This document shows positions 1-8,632 of a stretch of 64,000 bases of DNA, one piece after another. Each line of letters starts with the position of its first letter. Position 1 is the stretch's first letter. The DNA lies in the NCBI GenBank assembly GCA_035250505.1, contig DATFFC010000052.1, positions 40,883 to 104,882 on the forward strand. Direction: 5' to 3'. Both the position numbers and the translations under genes were made by a program. This DNA is from DASSBQ01 sp035250505. Lineage in GTDB: Bacteria > Nitrospirota > Nitrospiria > Nitrospirales > Nitrospiraceae. The notes beneath the pieces are model-generated. The model saw nothing but the letters and a program-made list of their open reading frames with translations. It ran no database searches and was not told the origin of the DNA.

Positions 1-492
1 GAGAGTGTCCTCAATATTCGACGACACAGCGATTACTTTGCCGACCTTCGTCGCGGTGATAAGACGATCCACAAATTCATAGATCATCATCTTCACATAG
101 GCGATTCCATGGAAAGGTTCAGTCATGCCGTGGACGACTCGTACCACCGCCGGGATGCCGACTGCCGCAGCAGCGCAGGCTCCAAGAACATTATCCTTAT
201 ATTTGTGCGTATGGAGAATGGCAGGTCGCTGTTGTCTAAGCTGCGCAACAATTTTCATAAAAAGAGCCAGGCTATTGTACCGTCTTTCGGACAGCACCGT
301 CACAGGAATACCGATTTTTTGGATTTCGTGAGCGAGTCGCCCCTCGTTGAGCACAATAGCCGATAGTTCCCACATTGGATAATGCGCAAGGGCTTCTAAC
401 AAAGCAGCCAGCTGTACTTCTGCGCCGGCCCACAAGTCGCCATGCGCAATATGGCATACTCGAATCCTGCTTTGAGATTCTCGTTCGTCCAT
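1..492 (-). CDS. Glycosyltransferase family 4, N-terminal part (cut by window edge)
   Basis: An open frame runs without a stop from an ATG at 492 to base 1, giving the first 164 residues. It begins MDERESQSRIRVCHIAHGD and continues with a glycine/alanine-rich segment (WAGAEVQLAALLEAL) typical of the donor-independent N-terminal Rossmann domain of GT4 enzymes, then LHTHKYKDNVLGACAA and VVRVVHGM, the usual HxHxxk and HG motifs. The catalytic C-terminal domain lies outside the window. It follows the methyltransferase gene by 75 bp on the same strand, so it belongs to the polysaccharide gene run. The acceptor and sugar cannot be told. Confidence 0.85.
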   Translation of the reverse strand, partial: MDERESQSRIRVCHIAHGDLWAGAEVQLAALLEALAHYPMWELSAIVLNEGRLAHEIQKIGIPVTVLSERRYNSLALFMKIVAQLRQQRPAILHTHKYKDNVLGACAAAAVGIPAVVRVVHGMTEPFHGIAYVKMMIYEFVDRLITATKVGKVIAVSSNIEDTL

Positions 493-567
493 TATGAAGT
501 GTGGAACGGATTATAAATGAAGATCACATGCGGAGGAGGCACAGAGCGAAAGGATCATACAGTGATG

Positions 568-1302
568 TTAGGAAACCTTCTGACAGACGGCATAATATAC
601 GAACTCGGACAGCCCGGTGCGCCCCTTAATTTGGTCTTTCAGTGAGGACGATTTCATATCCTTTTCTTTCGCCTCAGCATAATCGTTAATGAACTCTTTG
701 CGAATCACAAATTTGTGATCTGTCACAAACTTTCTGATCGACCGGTCAGTGAATGTATAGGGATGACCTCGGTCTATTTTCAATCGAGATAGAATGCGGT
801 GCAGAAAGGCGCCCCAGGGTATGTGAATGTTCACAGCGAGATACAAGAACCGACCTTTCGACAAGACGCGATGAATTTCATCTAGCACTTGGCCGGCCCC
901 GTGCACGTGATCTAGAACATTGTCTAGGATCACCAACGAAAAGGTCTCATCACCGAAGGGCACTTTCTCTCCGCTTCCGACTCCATAGGTGACTGATCGA
1001 TTACGCAATTCCGATAGGCGTGAATTCGATCGATAAAAATCTTCCAGCGGATCCAACGTGTACCGCTCGCCCCACTTCATGAAAGTCGCGATCCCAATGG
1101 GACCGCTACCGATTTCTAGAATCTTTCCTTCACGTAAGCTCAATTCGTCGGCAATAGATACGAGATGTTGTTCCATCAGGTCAGCCTTCCAGGAGTACCA
1201 ACCCAACTGTCCTGTACTACCCAACGCTATGTTATCGGCCAACCTGGCCCAGTAAGATTGTTCATAGGCTTGTGCTTCTTGCCACCGTTTCTCTGTTACC
1301 AT
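568..1302 (-). CDS. Class I SAM-dependent methyltransferase
   Basis: The protein carries SAM-binding motif I as ILEIGSGPIGIATF and a post-motif region VILDNVLDHVHGAGQVLDEIHRVL, typical of Methyltransf_11-like enzymes that methylate small molecules or sugars. I place the start at 1302 because GAAGAGGGG lies 6 nt upstream of that ATG; an in-frame ATG at 1332 would overlap the end of the upstream glycosyltransferase gene (stop at 1329) and is the alternative. The context suggests O-methylation of a glycan residue, an inference only. Confidence 0.85.
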   Translation of the reverse strand: MVTEKRWQEAQAYEQSYWARLADNIALGSTGQLGWYSWKADLMEQHLVSIADELSLREGKILEIGSGPIGIATFMKWGERYTLDPLEDFYRSNSRLSELRNRSVTYGVGSGEKVPFGDETFSLVILDNVLDHVHGAGQVLDEIHRVLSKGRFLYLAVNIHIPWGAFLHRILSRLKIDRGHPYTFTDRSIRKFVTDHKFVIRKEFINDYAEAKEKDMKSSSLKDQIKGRTGLSEFVYYAVCQKVS

Positions 1303-1328
1303 GAGGTACCCCTCTTCCCTGACGTACA

Positions 1329-2447
1329 TCAACCTTTCAGACAGGATTCATAAAGACCGCAATACTGTTCCACCATTCTATCGTGGCCAAAAAATAATGT
1401 AGCTCTTCTTCTCCCGTTCTCACCGAACCTCGTAGCCCTAGCCGCGTCCTTCAACAGAGACACAATACTCGTTGCTAGTGCCTCGCTATTCTCACTTGGA
1501 ACAAGGAATCCCGACTCGCCGTTTACGATCAGCTCGGGGTTCCCTCCCACGTCCGTGGCTACGATCGGCTTGCCTGCCATCATAGCTTCTAAAATGGACA
1601 TCGAGAGCCCTTCGGAAAGAGAAGGCAATACAAAGAGATCCATCAAAGCGAGTAGCTTCTGAATGTCATCGCGAAGGCCCAAGAACTTAACATGGTCTTC
1701 GATATTAAGCCGCTTCGCCTGTTCTATCAATTGCGCTTCAAGTGCCCCTTTGCCGATGAGCAAAAACACGGTTTCCGGATACTCGTGCAGGATCGCCGGC
1801 ACAGCGTCCAATAGGTATTTGTGTCCCTTGACCGGATACAAGCTTCCCACTATGCCGATAACACGATGACTTGGCGGCAATCCCAGCTCTTCCTTCGTTT
1901 TGTCAATTTCTTTGCTACCGTATGCGGACAACCCTTCAACACCATTATAAATAACACTTACACGAGCTTCCTTAATACCAGTGCTATGTACAACAAAACG
2001 CCTCAAGTCCTCCGATACCGCCACCATCCGAGCATACCGGCTTACTAGGCGATACGCTAAGCGGCGCCTCCTCTTCTCCCAAAAGTAATTCTTACCATGA
2101 ATTGTGGCAACAACCGGAAGACTAGCCAGGCAAGCTGCCATTGTTCCATGAATGATGGCGTCGAACTCATGTGCATGAATCAAGCTGATTTTCTCTAGCT
2201 TGATGATCCGTAGCAAATCTTTAACCAGTCGAGGATCCAACGAAGCTCGATTTTTCACCAGATGTGTGGCAATACCATTCGCCTCACATTGCTGTTTCAA
2301 CCAACCAGGCCGGAAAAGGCAGGCTACAGTTCGATAATAAGTCTGGCGATTCAAGGAGGTCGCGAGTTTAGTGATTACTCGCTCTGCCCCACCGGGTCCG
2401 CTGCTGCTGGAGAACTGAAGCACCGTCTGTTGTCCTGAAGAGGTCAC
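1329..2447 (-). CDS. Glycosyltransferase family 4
   Basis: This 372-residue protein has a complete GT4 layout. The N-terminal domain contains the glycine loop SSGPGGAERVITKLATSL, and the C-terminal nucleotide-sugar domain contains EGLSMSILEAMMAGKPIV with the paired glutamates of the EX7E motif, followed by ATDVGGNPELI. It probably adds one sugar to the lipid-linked repeat unit at the inner membrane. The start is a GTG. It sits 21 bp downstream of the O-antigen-ligase-like gene. Donor and linkage cannot be predicted. Confidence 0.9.
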   Translation of the reverse strand: MTSSGQQTVLQFSSSSGPGGAERVITKLATSLNRQTYYRTVACLFRPGWLKQQCEANGIATHLVKNRASLDPRLVKDLLRIIKLEKISLIHAHEFDAIIHGTMAACLASLPVVATIHGKNYFWEKRRRRLAYRLVSRYARMVAVSEDLRRFVVHSTGIKEARVSVIYNGVEGLSAYGSKEIDKTKEELGLPPSHRVIGIVGSLYPVKGHKYLLDAVPAILHEYPETVFLLIGKGALEAQLIEQAKRLNIEDHVKFLGLRDDIQKLLALMDLFVLPSLSEGLSMSILEAMMAGKPIVATDVGGNPELIVNGESGFLVPSENSEALATSIVSLLKDAARATRFGENGRRRATLFFGHDRMVEQYCGLYESCLKG

Positions 2448-2468
2448 TCGTTCTTGCGGGAGATTTTG

Positions 2469-3830
2469 TTAGCTTGTGTAAGGTCTTGGGCGCCAGACAC
2501 GTGCTACGGGTCTTGGGCTGACAGGGAGCGACGACTCTTTCACGTCGCCGCCCACTTTATATTCTCTAACAGCCGCATTCTTTAGGGCGACTACAAAGGC
2601 CATGATAATCCAAAAACTCGGATAGTATAACGTCGAAATAAAGACGCTGCTGACCAAATATCCGACCATACTTCCTTCCAGGGAATGCGCAAAAGTGACG
2701 GCAAATCCAAGATTAGCGACGTTCTTATCTGAAACATTCTTTCTCTTGCTGACGTTATATAGTTGTTCCACTTGCCTGGTATCTTTGAAGTTCCGGTATA
2801 TCATGGCGCCAAAAATGCCGATTCCCGCCAGTCCCAATTCGGGAAAAAGCGTAAAATAGGCGGAATGCGCCTGTCGGCCGGCTCGAGACCTTGTCATGAA
2901 AGTCCGTCCAGCTTCATATTCTTCAAAGTCCCATGGAAGATTCCCTTGTCCCACACCGATTATGGGGTTTGCCAAGAACATCTCCCAACCGATCCCCCAG
3001 ATGTACATCCGATCTCCCCCGGTACCCACGGTCATTGTTTCTTCATCAGTGATCGATTGCACCTCTTGCCAATACTCAGCTGGCGCGAACGCGATCATAA
3101 AAATGATCAACAGACCCATTACAAGTATTGCGCCGAACTTCTTTGAGGACCTCATCCAGCAATAGGTCCCGACTGTAGCTAAGCCGATAAATCCTCCACG
3201 CGACAGCGTAGTCATTGCGGCAAGCACGAAGAGGCATAGAATTGAAGCGTAAATAATTCTGCTTTGCTTTTCGTGGTTTGATGTGAGGGCGAAGAATACA
3301 AAGGGAATGACTACATTCAACTCCATGCAGAAATCATTCTCATCCCCAAGCCATCCGCCGATTCCTTTACCCCTGGCAATAATGCCTAGAACCGCCAGAA
3401 CAATATGAACGGCAAGCCAGACCTTCAGCAACGTTCGCAGGCGGTCAAATGAATCAATATACGTAATGATTCCGAGATAGACGCAAAACAGCAGGAACAT
3501 GTCCTTGAGCGTCATCGCGGCATAAAAATTATTCGTGGCAAGCGGAGCATGCAATGTCATGAGCGCCAACAAGGGAATCCATAATCTCGTCTGTAAATTG
3601 CTAAAATTGAGCTTTCCAGAAAAGACCAACACAATGACGGCGATAAGAGTATCTATAATGGAAGGTAGGGGAATCCCTCTAACGCCCAACATGTCCTGAG
3701 GTCGCCCGAACTCCAATAGCAATGAGAACAATACGAGATAAAACGGAAATTTGGACTGGACCGCCGGCGGACGCGTCTGTAGCGCGGCTGCGGACGATGT
3801 CTGCATTCTTAACGCGGGACGATTCATCAC
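2469..3830 (-). CDS. O-antigen ligase / Wzy-type polymerase family membrane protein
   Basis: A 453-residue polytopic membrane protein with about ten hydrophobic segments between residues 25 and 420. The Wzy_C/WaaL-type region is visible: TLSRGGFIGL at the end of a helix, then a large periplasmic loop (GWEMFLANPIIGVGQGN and RQAHSAYFTLFPELGLAG). Such enzymes polymerise repeat units or ligate glycan to an acceptor on the periplasmic face. It begins GTG-ATG, so the start may be 3830 or 3827. Polymerase and ligase cannot be separated by sequence; as the only such gene here it is the obvious chain-forming or attachment candidate. Confidence 0.88.
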   Translation of the reverse strand: MMNRPALRMQTSSAAALQTRPPAVQSKFPFYLVLFSLLLEFGRPQDMLGVRGIPLPSIIDTLIAVIVLVFSGKLNFSNLQTRLWIPLLALMTLHAPLATNNFYAAMTLKDMFLLFCVYLGIITYIDSFDRLRTLLKVWLAVHIVLAVLGIIARGKGIGGWLGDENDFCMELNVVIPFVFFALTSNHEKQSRIIYASILCLFVLAAMTTLSRGGFIGLATVGTYCWMRSSKKFGAILVMGLLIIFMIAFAPAEYWQEVQSITDEETMTVGTGGDRMYIWGIGWEMFLANPIIGVGQGNLPWDFEEYEAGRTFMTRSRAGRQAHSAYFTLFPELGLAGIGIFGAMIYRNFKDTRQVEQLYNVSKRKNVSDKNVANLGFAVTFAHSLEGSMVGYLVSSVFISTLYYPSFWIIMAFVVALKNAAVREYKVGGDVKESSLPVSPRPVARVWRPRPYTS

Positions 3831-3875
3831 GAAAATGGGCTTATTGTGAGGTTGCGGTCCGATATGCAGACGTCA

Positions 3876-5009
3876 TTAAACGCCTGTCTTCCATCTTCCC
3901 TTCAAAGCAAGAAACGGCCGTTCAATGATCCAATATGAAGCCGAAGCCAGGAGGACACAGACGAGCATACTGACTGCGAATTCGACAGGCCACGAGACAG
4001 ACGCGACGCGACGCCCTATCCCGAGTCCCAATAGATGATACAGATACAGCGAATAGGAGATAAGCCCCAGGTACACCATGACGGGGTGATTGACCCATGA
4101 CCACACGCCGCGCTGACCAATGATCAATATCTGCATTATGAAGATCGCCAAGAGAATTGAGTCGACGGTGAACCCGACCGAATAATGATACGCTTCAGAG
4201 CCTCCCGTTCGGGAATACAGGAGTAAGCCGAGCGTGCATAGCGGAAGAACCGGCAACCGAGACAGGTCGGCCGCCAGCGTTTGGAATTTCGACCAGGATG
4301 CGCATAGAGCCACCAAGGAGCCTACGGCTAAACAATCCAGGCGTGTCTCAAACGCGTTGTAAACATACGAGGGCGGAGCCCCGAGACCCAAGTACAGGAA
4401 CGATCGCCACGCCGCCACCAGAACGATGATGCCGGCTATGAGCCAACTCGCCGCAACAAGCCCGCTCCTCATGCATATGCAAAGAATGAACGGCCACACC
4501 AAATAGAACTGTTGCTCGACACCCAGCGACCATGCATGGGCTATGGCCGTGTTGTGATGCCCGTTGAACGCATTGTAGTAATTGACGATGTATAGTAATC
4601 CAGAAAGAAGCAATGACCAATCCCAATGGTACCCCCGTACTTGCTCCTCGACATACACAAGAATTAGAAACCCATAATAGGCGGGGGCAATTCGTAACAG
4701 GCGCCGGATATAGAAGTTCCGAATGGAGATGCGGCCCGTACGATCGTGCTCTTTCAACAAAAGCCAGGTTATCAAGAAACCGCTAAGAACAAAAAATGCG
4801 CTGACGCCGAGATCGCCTGGTACGGACTCAAATCCGAAGTGATAAATGATCACGGTAAAAACCGCGATCGCCCGCAGGCCGTCTAATGCCGGCAGCCTTC
4901 TGAGCGAGAGGATCTCGCCCAGTTCCATGTCATGACAATGATCGGAAGGCTTGCCGCCATCCGAAGATCGGCACAGAGAATGCTTTTCAGCTACGGTTTC
5001 AGCAGGCAT
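3876..5009 (-). CDS. Acyltransferase family 3 (OafA/YrhL-like)
   Basis: The 377-residue protein has the acyltransferase-3 hallmarks: LPALDGLRAIAVFTVIIYH with the conserved R/H near the start of helix 1, FFVLSGFLITWLL, and FYIRRLLRIAPAYY, followed by some eight further membrane segments. This family transfers acetyl or similar groups across the membrane onto sugar hydroxyls. There is no C-terminal SGNH domain, unlike OafA itself; a separate SGNH protein is encoded at 14692-15933. The start is uncertain: the ATG at 5009 adds about 27 poorly conserved residues before MELGEILSLRR (4928). Confidence 0.88.
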   Translation of the reverse strand: MPAETVAEKHSLCRSSDGGKPSDHCHDMELGEILSLRRLPALDGLRAIAVFTVIIYHFGFESVPGDLGVSAFFVLSGFLITWLLLKEHDRTGRISIRNFYIRRLLRIAPAYYGFLILVYVEEQVRGYHWDWSLLLSGLLYIVNYYNAFNGHHNTAIAHAWSLGVEQQFYLVWPFILCICMRSGLVAASWLIAGIIVLVAAWRSFLYLGLGAPPSYVYNAFETRLDCLAVGSLVALCASWSKFQTLAADLSRLPVLPLCTLGLLLYSRTGGSEAYHYSVGFTVDSILLAIFIMQILIIGQRGVWSWVNHPVMVYLGLISYSLYLYHLLGLGIGRRVASVSWPVEFAVSMLVCVLLASASYWIIERPFLALKGRWKTGV

Positions 5010-5030
5010 TATCGGAGCACTCCGCCGGCA

Positions 5031-5678
5031 TTATTGCTCCATCTTACCAGCAGAAGTGCCAGACAAATCATTCCGCCGTTTCTGAAGCTGACTCACAAAG
5101 CCGTTGCACGAATCCCGAATGATCCGCAAACATTCTTGAAAGTCGTCAACAGTGCCGCTGAACGGATCGTGAATATCAACGCATGATGACCCATTGAATT
5201 CGCTTAAGACAAAGACTTTGCCTCGGACTTTCGGACATAATTTCAATAGCATGCTGAGCTGAGCCAACTCCATCACGAGGATCACATCAGCCTTATCCAC
5301 CATCTCACGGGTCATCTGCGCGGTCAGATGTTTCTCCAGCGTCAATCCGTGTAAGCCTGCAACGGATCTCGCGAACGGATGAGCGGGCTTCCCATCCGTC
5401 GTATCGAGTCCGGCGGAAACCACAGTGATGCCGCTTTCCGGCTCCAGTATAGAACGCAAGTACGCTTCTGCTAATGGACTGCGACAAATATTGCCCTTAC
5501 ACAGAACCAATATGTTCTGTACTTTCTCGGGCAACAGTATCACCCTTCTTCGCCGCAAGAAACGGAACCACCTGGTCTTGATCCATGCTGCCTTGCTTCG
5601 AACGTACAATTCCCTGAACAAGACGCGATACGACCTGAGAAGTTCACCGGCTTCTCGGAATACTACGGATCCATTCAT
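5031..5678 (-). CDS. Low-molecular-weight protein tyrosine phosphatase
   Basis: The P-loop CKGNICRS matches the CX5R(S/T) signature of LMW-PTPs, and the general acid lies in DIHDPFSG near the C-terminus. About 48 extra residues, basic and aromatic-rich, precede the catalytic domain. I place the start at 5678, where ATGA overlaps the stop of the upstream ATP-grasp gene and AGGCGG sits 6 nt upstream. In polysaccharide loci these phosphatases (Wzb) dephosphorylate the BY-kinase (Wzc); the kinase here is at 40656-42995, so that pairing is plausible but inferred. Confidence 0.9.
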   Translation of the reverse strand: MNGSVVFREAGELLRSYRVLFRELYVRSKAAWIKTRWFRFLRRRRVILLPEKVQNILVLCKGNICRSPLAEAYLRSILEPESGITVVSAGLDTTDGKPAHPFARSVAGLHGLTLEKHLTAQMTREMVDKADVILVMELAQLSMLLKLCPKVRGKVFVLSEFNGSSCVDIHDPFSGTVDDFQECLRIIRDSCNGFVSQLQKRRNDLSGTSAGKMEQ

Positions 5679-6877
5679 ATCAGACCGCCTGCATAGTGCA
5701 CCCATTCTTTGATAGCGGGCCTCATATCGCCGGCGCGCTCCATCTCATTGTAGGTGCCACGTTGAAATGATCGGGCGAAATCGAGGATGCAGCGCCATCT
5801 CGACGGACTATTCGGCGGCAGGTTCAAGGACTCAGCCGGCTTGAAAAGCCGCATGAGCAAATGGTCCAGATCTCCCAGCAACCAACGCGACCTGATACCG
5901 ACTCGATACCGGCTGTCAAACAGACTGATCGGTTCGCCTGAGGCCGTTTGAAGTAATAGCCGAGGAAAATTAATCCCGGCATCGACGGCCAATTGAAGCG
6001 ATCCCCAGAAGCGGCCGTTGATCTCCATGAGGACCGGCCGTTTCGTGAGCCGGTCGACTTTGAATTCCACCATCGCGACCCCATGCCATTGAACATGGTG
6101 CAGCAGGCGCAACGCCGGCTCGACCAGTGCCTTGTCAAGCGGGATACTCTCCCGCAGAACGCTCACCCCCCCCGACGGCGGTTTCTCACGAAGACGCCGA
6201 TGCGCAAACATCGCGACCGGCGTCCCGTCCTTCATCAACGTAAAGATGCCCTGTCCTTCCCCTATCACACGGTTCTGGATCAACGACGGCTTCTTCAAGT
6301 ATGCATGCCGAGTGTATATGTGACGCAGCTCTTCCGCATTTTGCGCATACTGCACCGTGGTCTTACACCACCCGTTCTCGTCTCTGATCAGCGAGCAGCC
6401 GGGTTTGACCACAACGGGAAATTTCTTTACTTCGCCCAGCACGTGGTCAATATCTCCGTCCTGAAGAAAGATCGTATGTGGCACGGCGACGTCCAATTCC
6501 ATGGCTAATTTCGTCAAATAGTACTTGTCTGAGATCGCCTCAAATGCTTTGTAATCCGGAACCGGCAGCGATGTGTGCCGTTCGAATTCAGTCTTCCTCG
6601 GTCCAATGACATGCATGGCGATATCGGAAACAGGAAACACCGCGTCCACTTTCTGTTTCTGAATGACTCCGAGAAGGCAATCGACGAATTCATTCGGTTG
6701 CCGATAGGGGGACGGATAGGCGAAGGATGTCGTACAGTATCGCGATGCCGCAGCCAACGACCGCTTCACCTCCGCGCCCACGATCACACCGATGCCCTGG
6801 CCGCCCAAGGCACGTGTGACGGCCAGCGCCGCCCGTTCATCTCCGTCAGTGACTAAGACCTGACGCATGGCAGGCAT
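5675..6877 (-). CDS. ATP-grasp family protein (carboxylate-amine ligase type)
   Basis: A 400-residue ATP-grasp enzyme. The pre-ATP-grasp domain (VLVTDGDERAALAVTRALG) is followed by the ATP-binding lysine stretch FPVVVKPGCSLI and the metal-binding MVEFKVDRL...VLMEINGRFWGSLQLA, where E and N coordinate magnesium. Such proteins join a carboxylate to an amine or other nucleophile through an acyl phosphate. Placed between a deacetylase and a phosphatase gene in a glycan locus, it may amidate a sugar acid or add an amino-acid substituent; the substrate is unknown. An eight-base C tract occurs at 6166-6173. Confidence 0.82.
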   Translation of the reverse strand: MPAMRQVLVTDGDERAALAVTRALGGQGIGVIVGAEVKRSLAAASRYCTTSFAYPSPYRQPNEFVDCLLGVIQKQKVDAVFPVSDIAMHVIGPRKTEFERHTSLPVPDYKAFEAISDKYYLTKLAMELDVAVPHTIFLQDGDIDHVLGEVKKFPVVVKPGCSLIRDENGWCKTTVQYAQNAEELRHIYTRHAYLKKPSLIQNRVIGEGQGIFTLMKDGTPVAMFAHRRLREKPPSGGVSVLRESIPLDKALVEPALRLLHHVQWHGVAMVEFKVDRLTKRPVLMEINGRFWGSLQLAVDAGINFPRLLLQTASGEPISLFDSRYRVGIRSRWLLGDLDHLLMRLFKPAESLNLPPNSPSRWRCILDFARSFQRGTYNEMERAGDMRPAIKEWVHYAGGLI

Positions 6878-6950
6878 AGCGAAGTTCTGTCTGTGTGGGC
6901 CATTGTCCCGTGCGAGTAAGAAGACCCATCTTGTAAGGTATCGTACAGTC

Positions 6951-8000
6951 TCACGTCATTGAGGCCCATAGGCGCATCGAGTACAATGGGACGGTGGACG
7001 CGATGTCATTATGAATACCGATTCGTCGCAAATCGAATAGCCGACCCGGACGCTCTCCTTCCAGCCCAGGCCGGACGCCCACTGCCGCCAGATACCCGCA
7101 TTCCCTGGCCAAGTCTTGGATCTGTGAATTCGTGTTGCCGTTCGGATAGCAAAACACCGGCACATAGTTGCCGCTCCGGACCTTGAGGACCTGCTGCGAT
7201 CCTTCCAGTTCCTCCCTCACTTCCTCCAGCGGCAATTGTGTGAGGATCCGATGAGAGCGGGAATGGGAGCCGAACGAAATGCCGTGTTCCGCCATCCTGG
7301 CCACTTCATCCCAATTCACGATGCAGCGCTCGCGCGGAGGAACGATGGCGAGTTGCTGGTAGCAATCGTCGATCATTTCGGAGATCATGTTTCGGGCCAA
7401 ATCCTTGCTGCGTTCGATTACCCTGTCCGCAAAATCCCTTGCAGTAGTTTCCGATCCGCAGGCAAGGCGCGTATCACCTTCGTCAATACCGAGATACTTT
7501 CTGAAGATTGCTGCTCCTATCAAAGTCGCCTCGCCGCCGCTCATAAACCTCTTCACACACTGGGCGACCCGTTCCGGCCAAAACCAGTCGTTGGTCCCGA
7601 TGAAATCGGTCGGCAGGAATATGGTGGCCGGTATTTCGAACCTCCGCAAGATTGGATAGGCATAGCGGTAATTGTCAAGCCAGCCGTCATCGAACGTCAC
7701 CGCGCAATACCGGGCATTGTTGTCCCAATCGTTCTTGTTCCATCGTTCGACCAATTCCTGCAGGGACAGCACCTGAAACTGATCCCGTAAGAACTGCATG
7801 TGCCGTTCAAATACATCGGTCTCGACATACATTCCAGGTTGGATCCATTCGTCGGCCAGCTCACCTGGAGACACGATGCGATGGTAGGTCAAAATCGCGA
7901 CCTTTCCCTTGTGGGAAACATAACGGACCTTGCTCAGATACAACAACTCCGCCAGGCCCTTCCGAAGCCAATGCTTCGCGGCTCCCCATGGTAATCGCAT
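6951..8000 (-). CDS. Polysaccharide deacetylase (NodB/CE4 family)
   Basis: CE4 motifs are present: TYHRI near the N-terminus, TFDDGWLDN (motif 1, catalytic and metal Asp), and GSHSRSH (motif 2, HxxxH metal ligands), then VFCYPNGN. These metal-dependent enzymes remove N-acetyl groups from GlcNAc or related residues. There is no clear signal peptide, so it may act on lipid-linked precursors at the inner membrane. It lies just downstream of the DUF5989/SxtJ pair. A second, different deacetylase of XrtA type is at 38681-39580. Confidence 0.9.
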   Translation of the reverse strand: MRLPWGAAKHWLRKGLAELLYLSKVRYVSHKGKVAILTYHRIVSPGELADEWIQPGMYVETDVFERHMQFLRDQFQVLSLQELVERWNKNDWDNNARYCAVTFDDGWLDNYRYAYPILRRFEIPATIFLPTDFIGTNDWFWPERVAQCVKRFMSGGEATLIGAAIFRKYLGIDEGDTRLACGSETTARDFADRVIERSKDLARNMISEMIDDCYQQLAIVPPRERCIVNWDEVARMAEHGISFGSHSRSHRILTQLPLEEVREELEGSQQVLKVRSGNYVPVFCYPNGNTNSQIQDLARECGYLAAVGVRPGLEGERPGRLFDLRRIGIHNDIASTVPLYSMRLWASMT

Positions 8001-8010
8001 CGTGAACCGA

Positions 8011-8163
8011 TCAAAACAGCGTATAGATGAACGGCGCGACGGCCGAGCCCTGTGTCAATACGATCAAACTACCCAGCAATACCAGCATCACGATGATCGG
8101 CAGCAGCCAAAACTTCTTCCGCTCTTTCATAAATGCCCACAGCTCGGACAGAAAATCACCCAT
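8011..8163 (-). CDS. DUF5989 small membrane protein
   Basis: A 50-residue frame from ATG 8163 to TGA 8011, with a strong Shine-Dalgarno (AAGGAGG, about 6 nt away). The protein starts MGDFLSELWAFMKERKKFWL and has one transmembrane helix (LLPIIVMLVLLGSLIVL) ending in SAVAPFIYTLF. This pattern, an amphipathic ELWxFMKERKKFWLLP start, one helix and a polar end, is that of DUF5989 proteins, which are regularly found next to SxtJ-like proteins and carbamoyltransferases. Its biochemical role is not known. Confidence 0.88.
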   Translation of the reverse strand: MGDFLSELWAFMKERKKFWLLPIIVMLVLLGSLIVLTQGSAVAPFIYTLF

Positions 8164-8182
8164 GCTCGCCTCCTTTTCTGTT

Positions 8183-8578
8183 CTAAAACTGTCTGGTCAT
8201 GTGCGCACGTGGACGAGGTTGGCGCACTACCCGATAACTTTCCATATCACGCACGAGAACGCGCCGCATTGCATCCCAACCGAACATCCTCATCACGACT
8301 CCCATCGGCGTGATCAAACCATAGAACAGGATCCCCAAGATGATGCGGGTATTGATCCATCCCAAGACATGTCCGACTTTCATCCACACTTTGAAGATAG
8401 GGGCGAGGACGGCGGGTGCCGCCAGCCCCAAAGGAATCAACAAGCCTCCCAGGCCAACGGCCCACAGGCGCATGCTCTCTCCGCGCCACAACAGCGGCCA
8501 TAGGCCGATTATCAGGAATATTCCCCCCACCATGAGCCCAAAGTTTCTTAGTTCCTTGGCGTCGACTTGTTGAGTCAT
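8183..8578 (-). CDS. SxtJ family membrane protein
   Basis: A 131-residue protein with three hydrophobic segments (about 13-30, 37-62 and 72-95) and a basic tail. The arrangement ELRNFGLMVGGIFLIIG, then LLIPLGLAAPAVLAPIFKVWM, then MRMFGWDAM fits the SxtJ family, named after the saxitoxin cluster, where it occurs with a carbamoyltransferase. A good Shine-Dalgarno (GGAGG) precedes the ATG. It is 19 bp upstream of the DUF5989 gene, and the carbamoyltransferase of this locus is about 8.4 kb away at 17013-18857. Confidence 0.85.
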   Translation of the reverse strand: MTQQVDAKELRNFGLMVGGIFLIIGLWPLLWRGESMRLWAVGLGGLLIPLGLAAPAVLAPIFKVWMKVGHVLGWINTRIILGILFYGLITPMGVVMRMFGWDAMRRVLVRDMESYRVVRQPRPRAHMTRQF

Positions 8579-8632
8579 GATTCAGCCTCCCGGGTTTACT
8601 GCGCTGCATAGGAACATTCTGCTCTCACAGAC

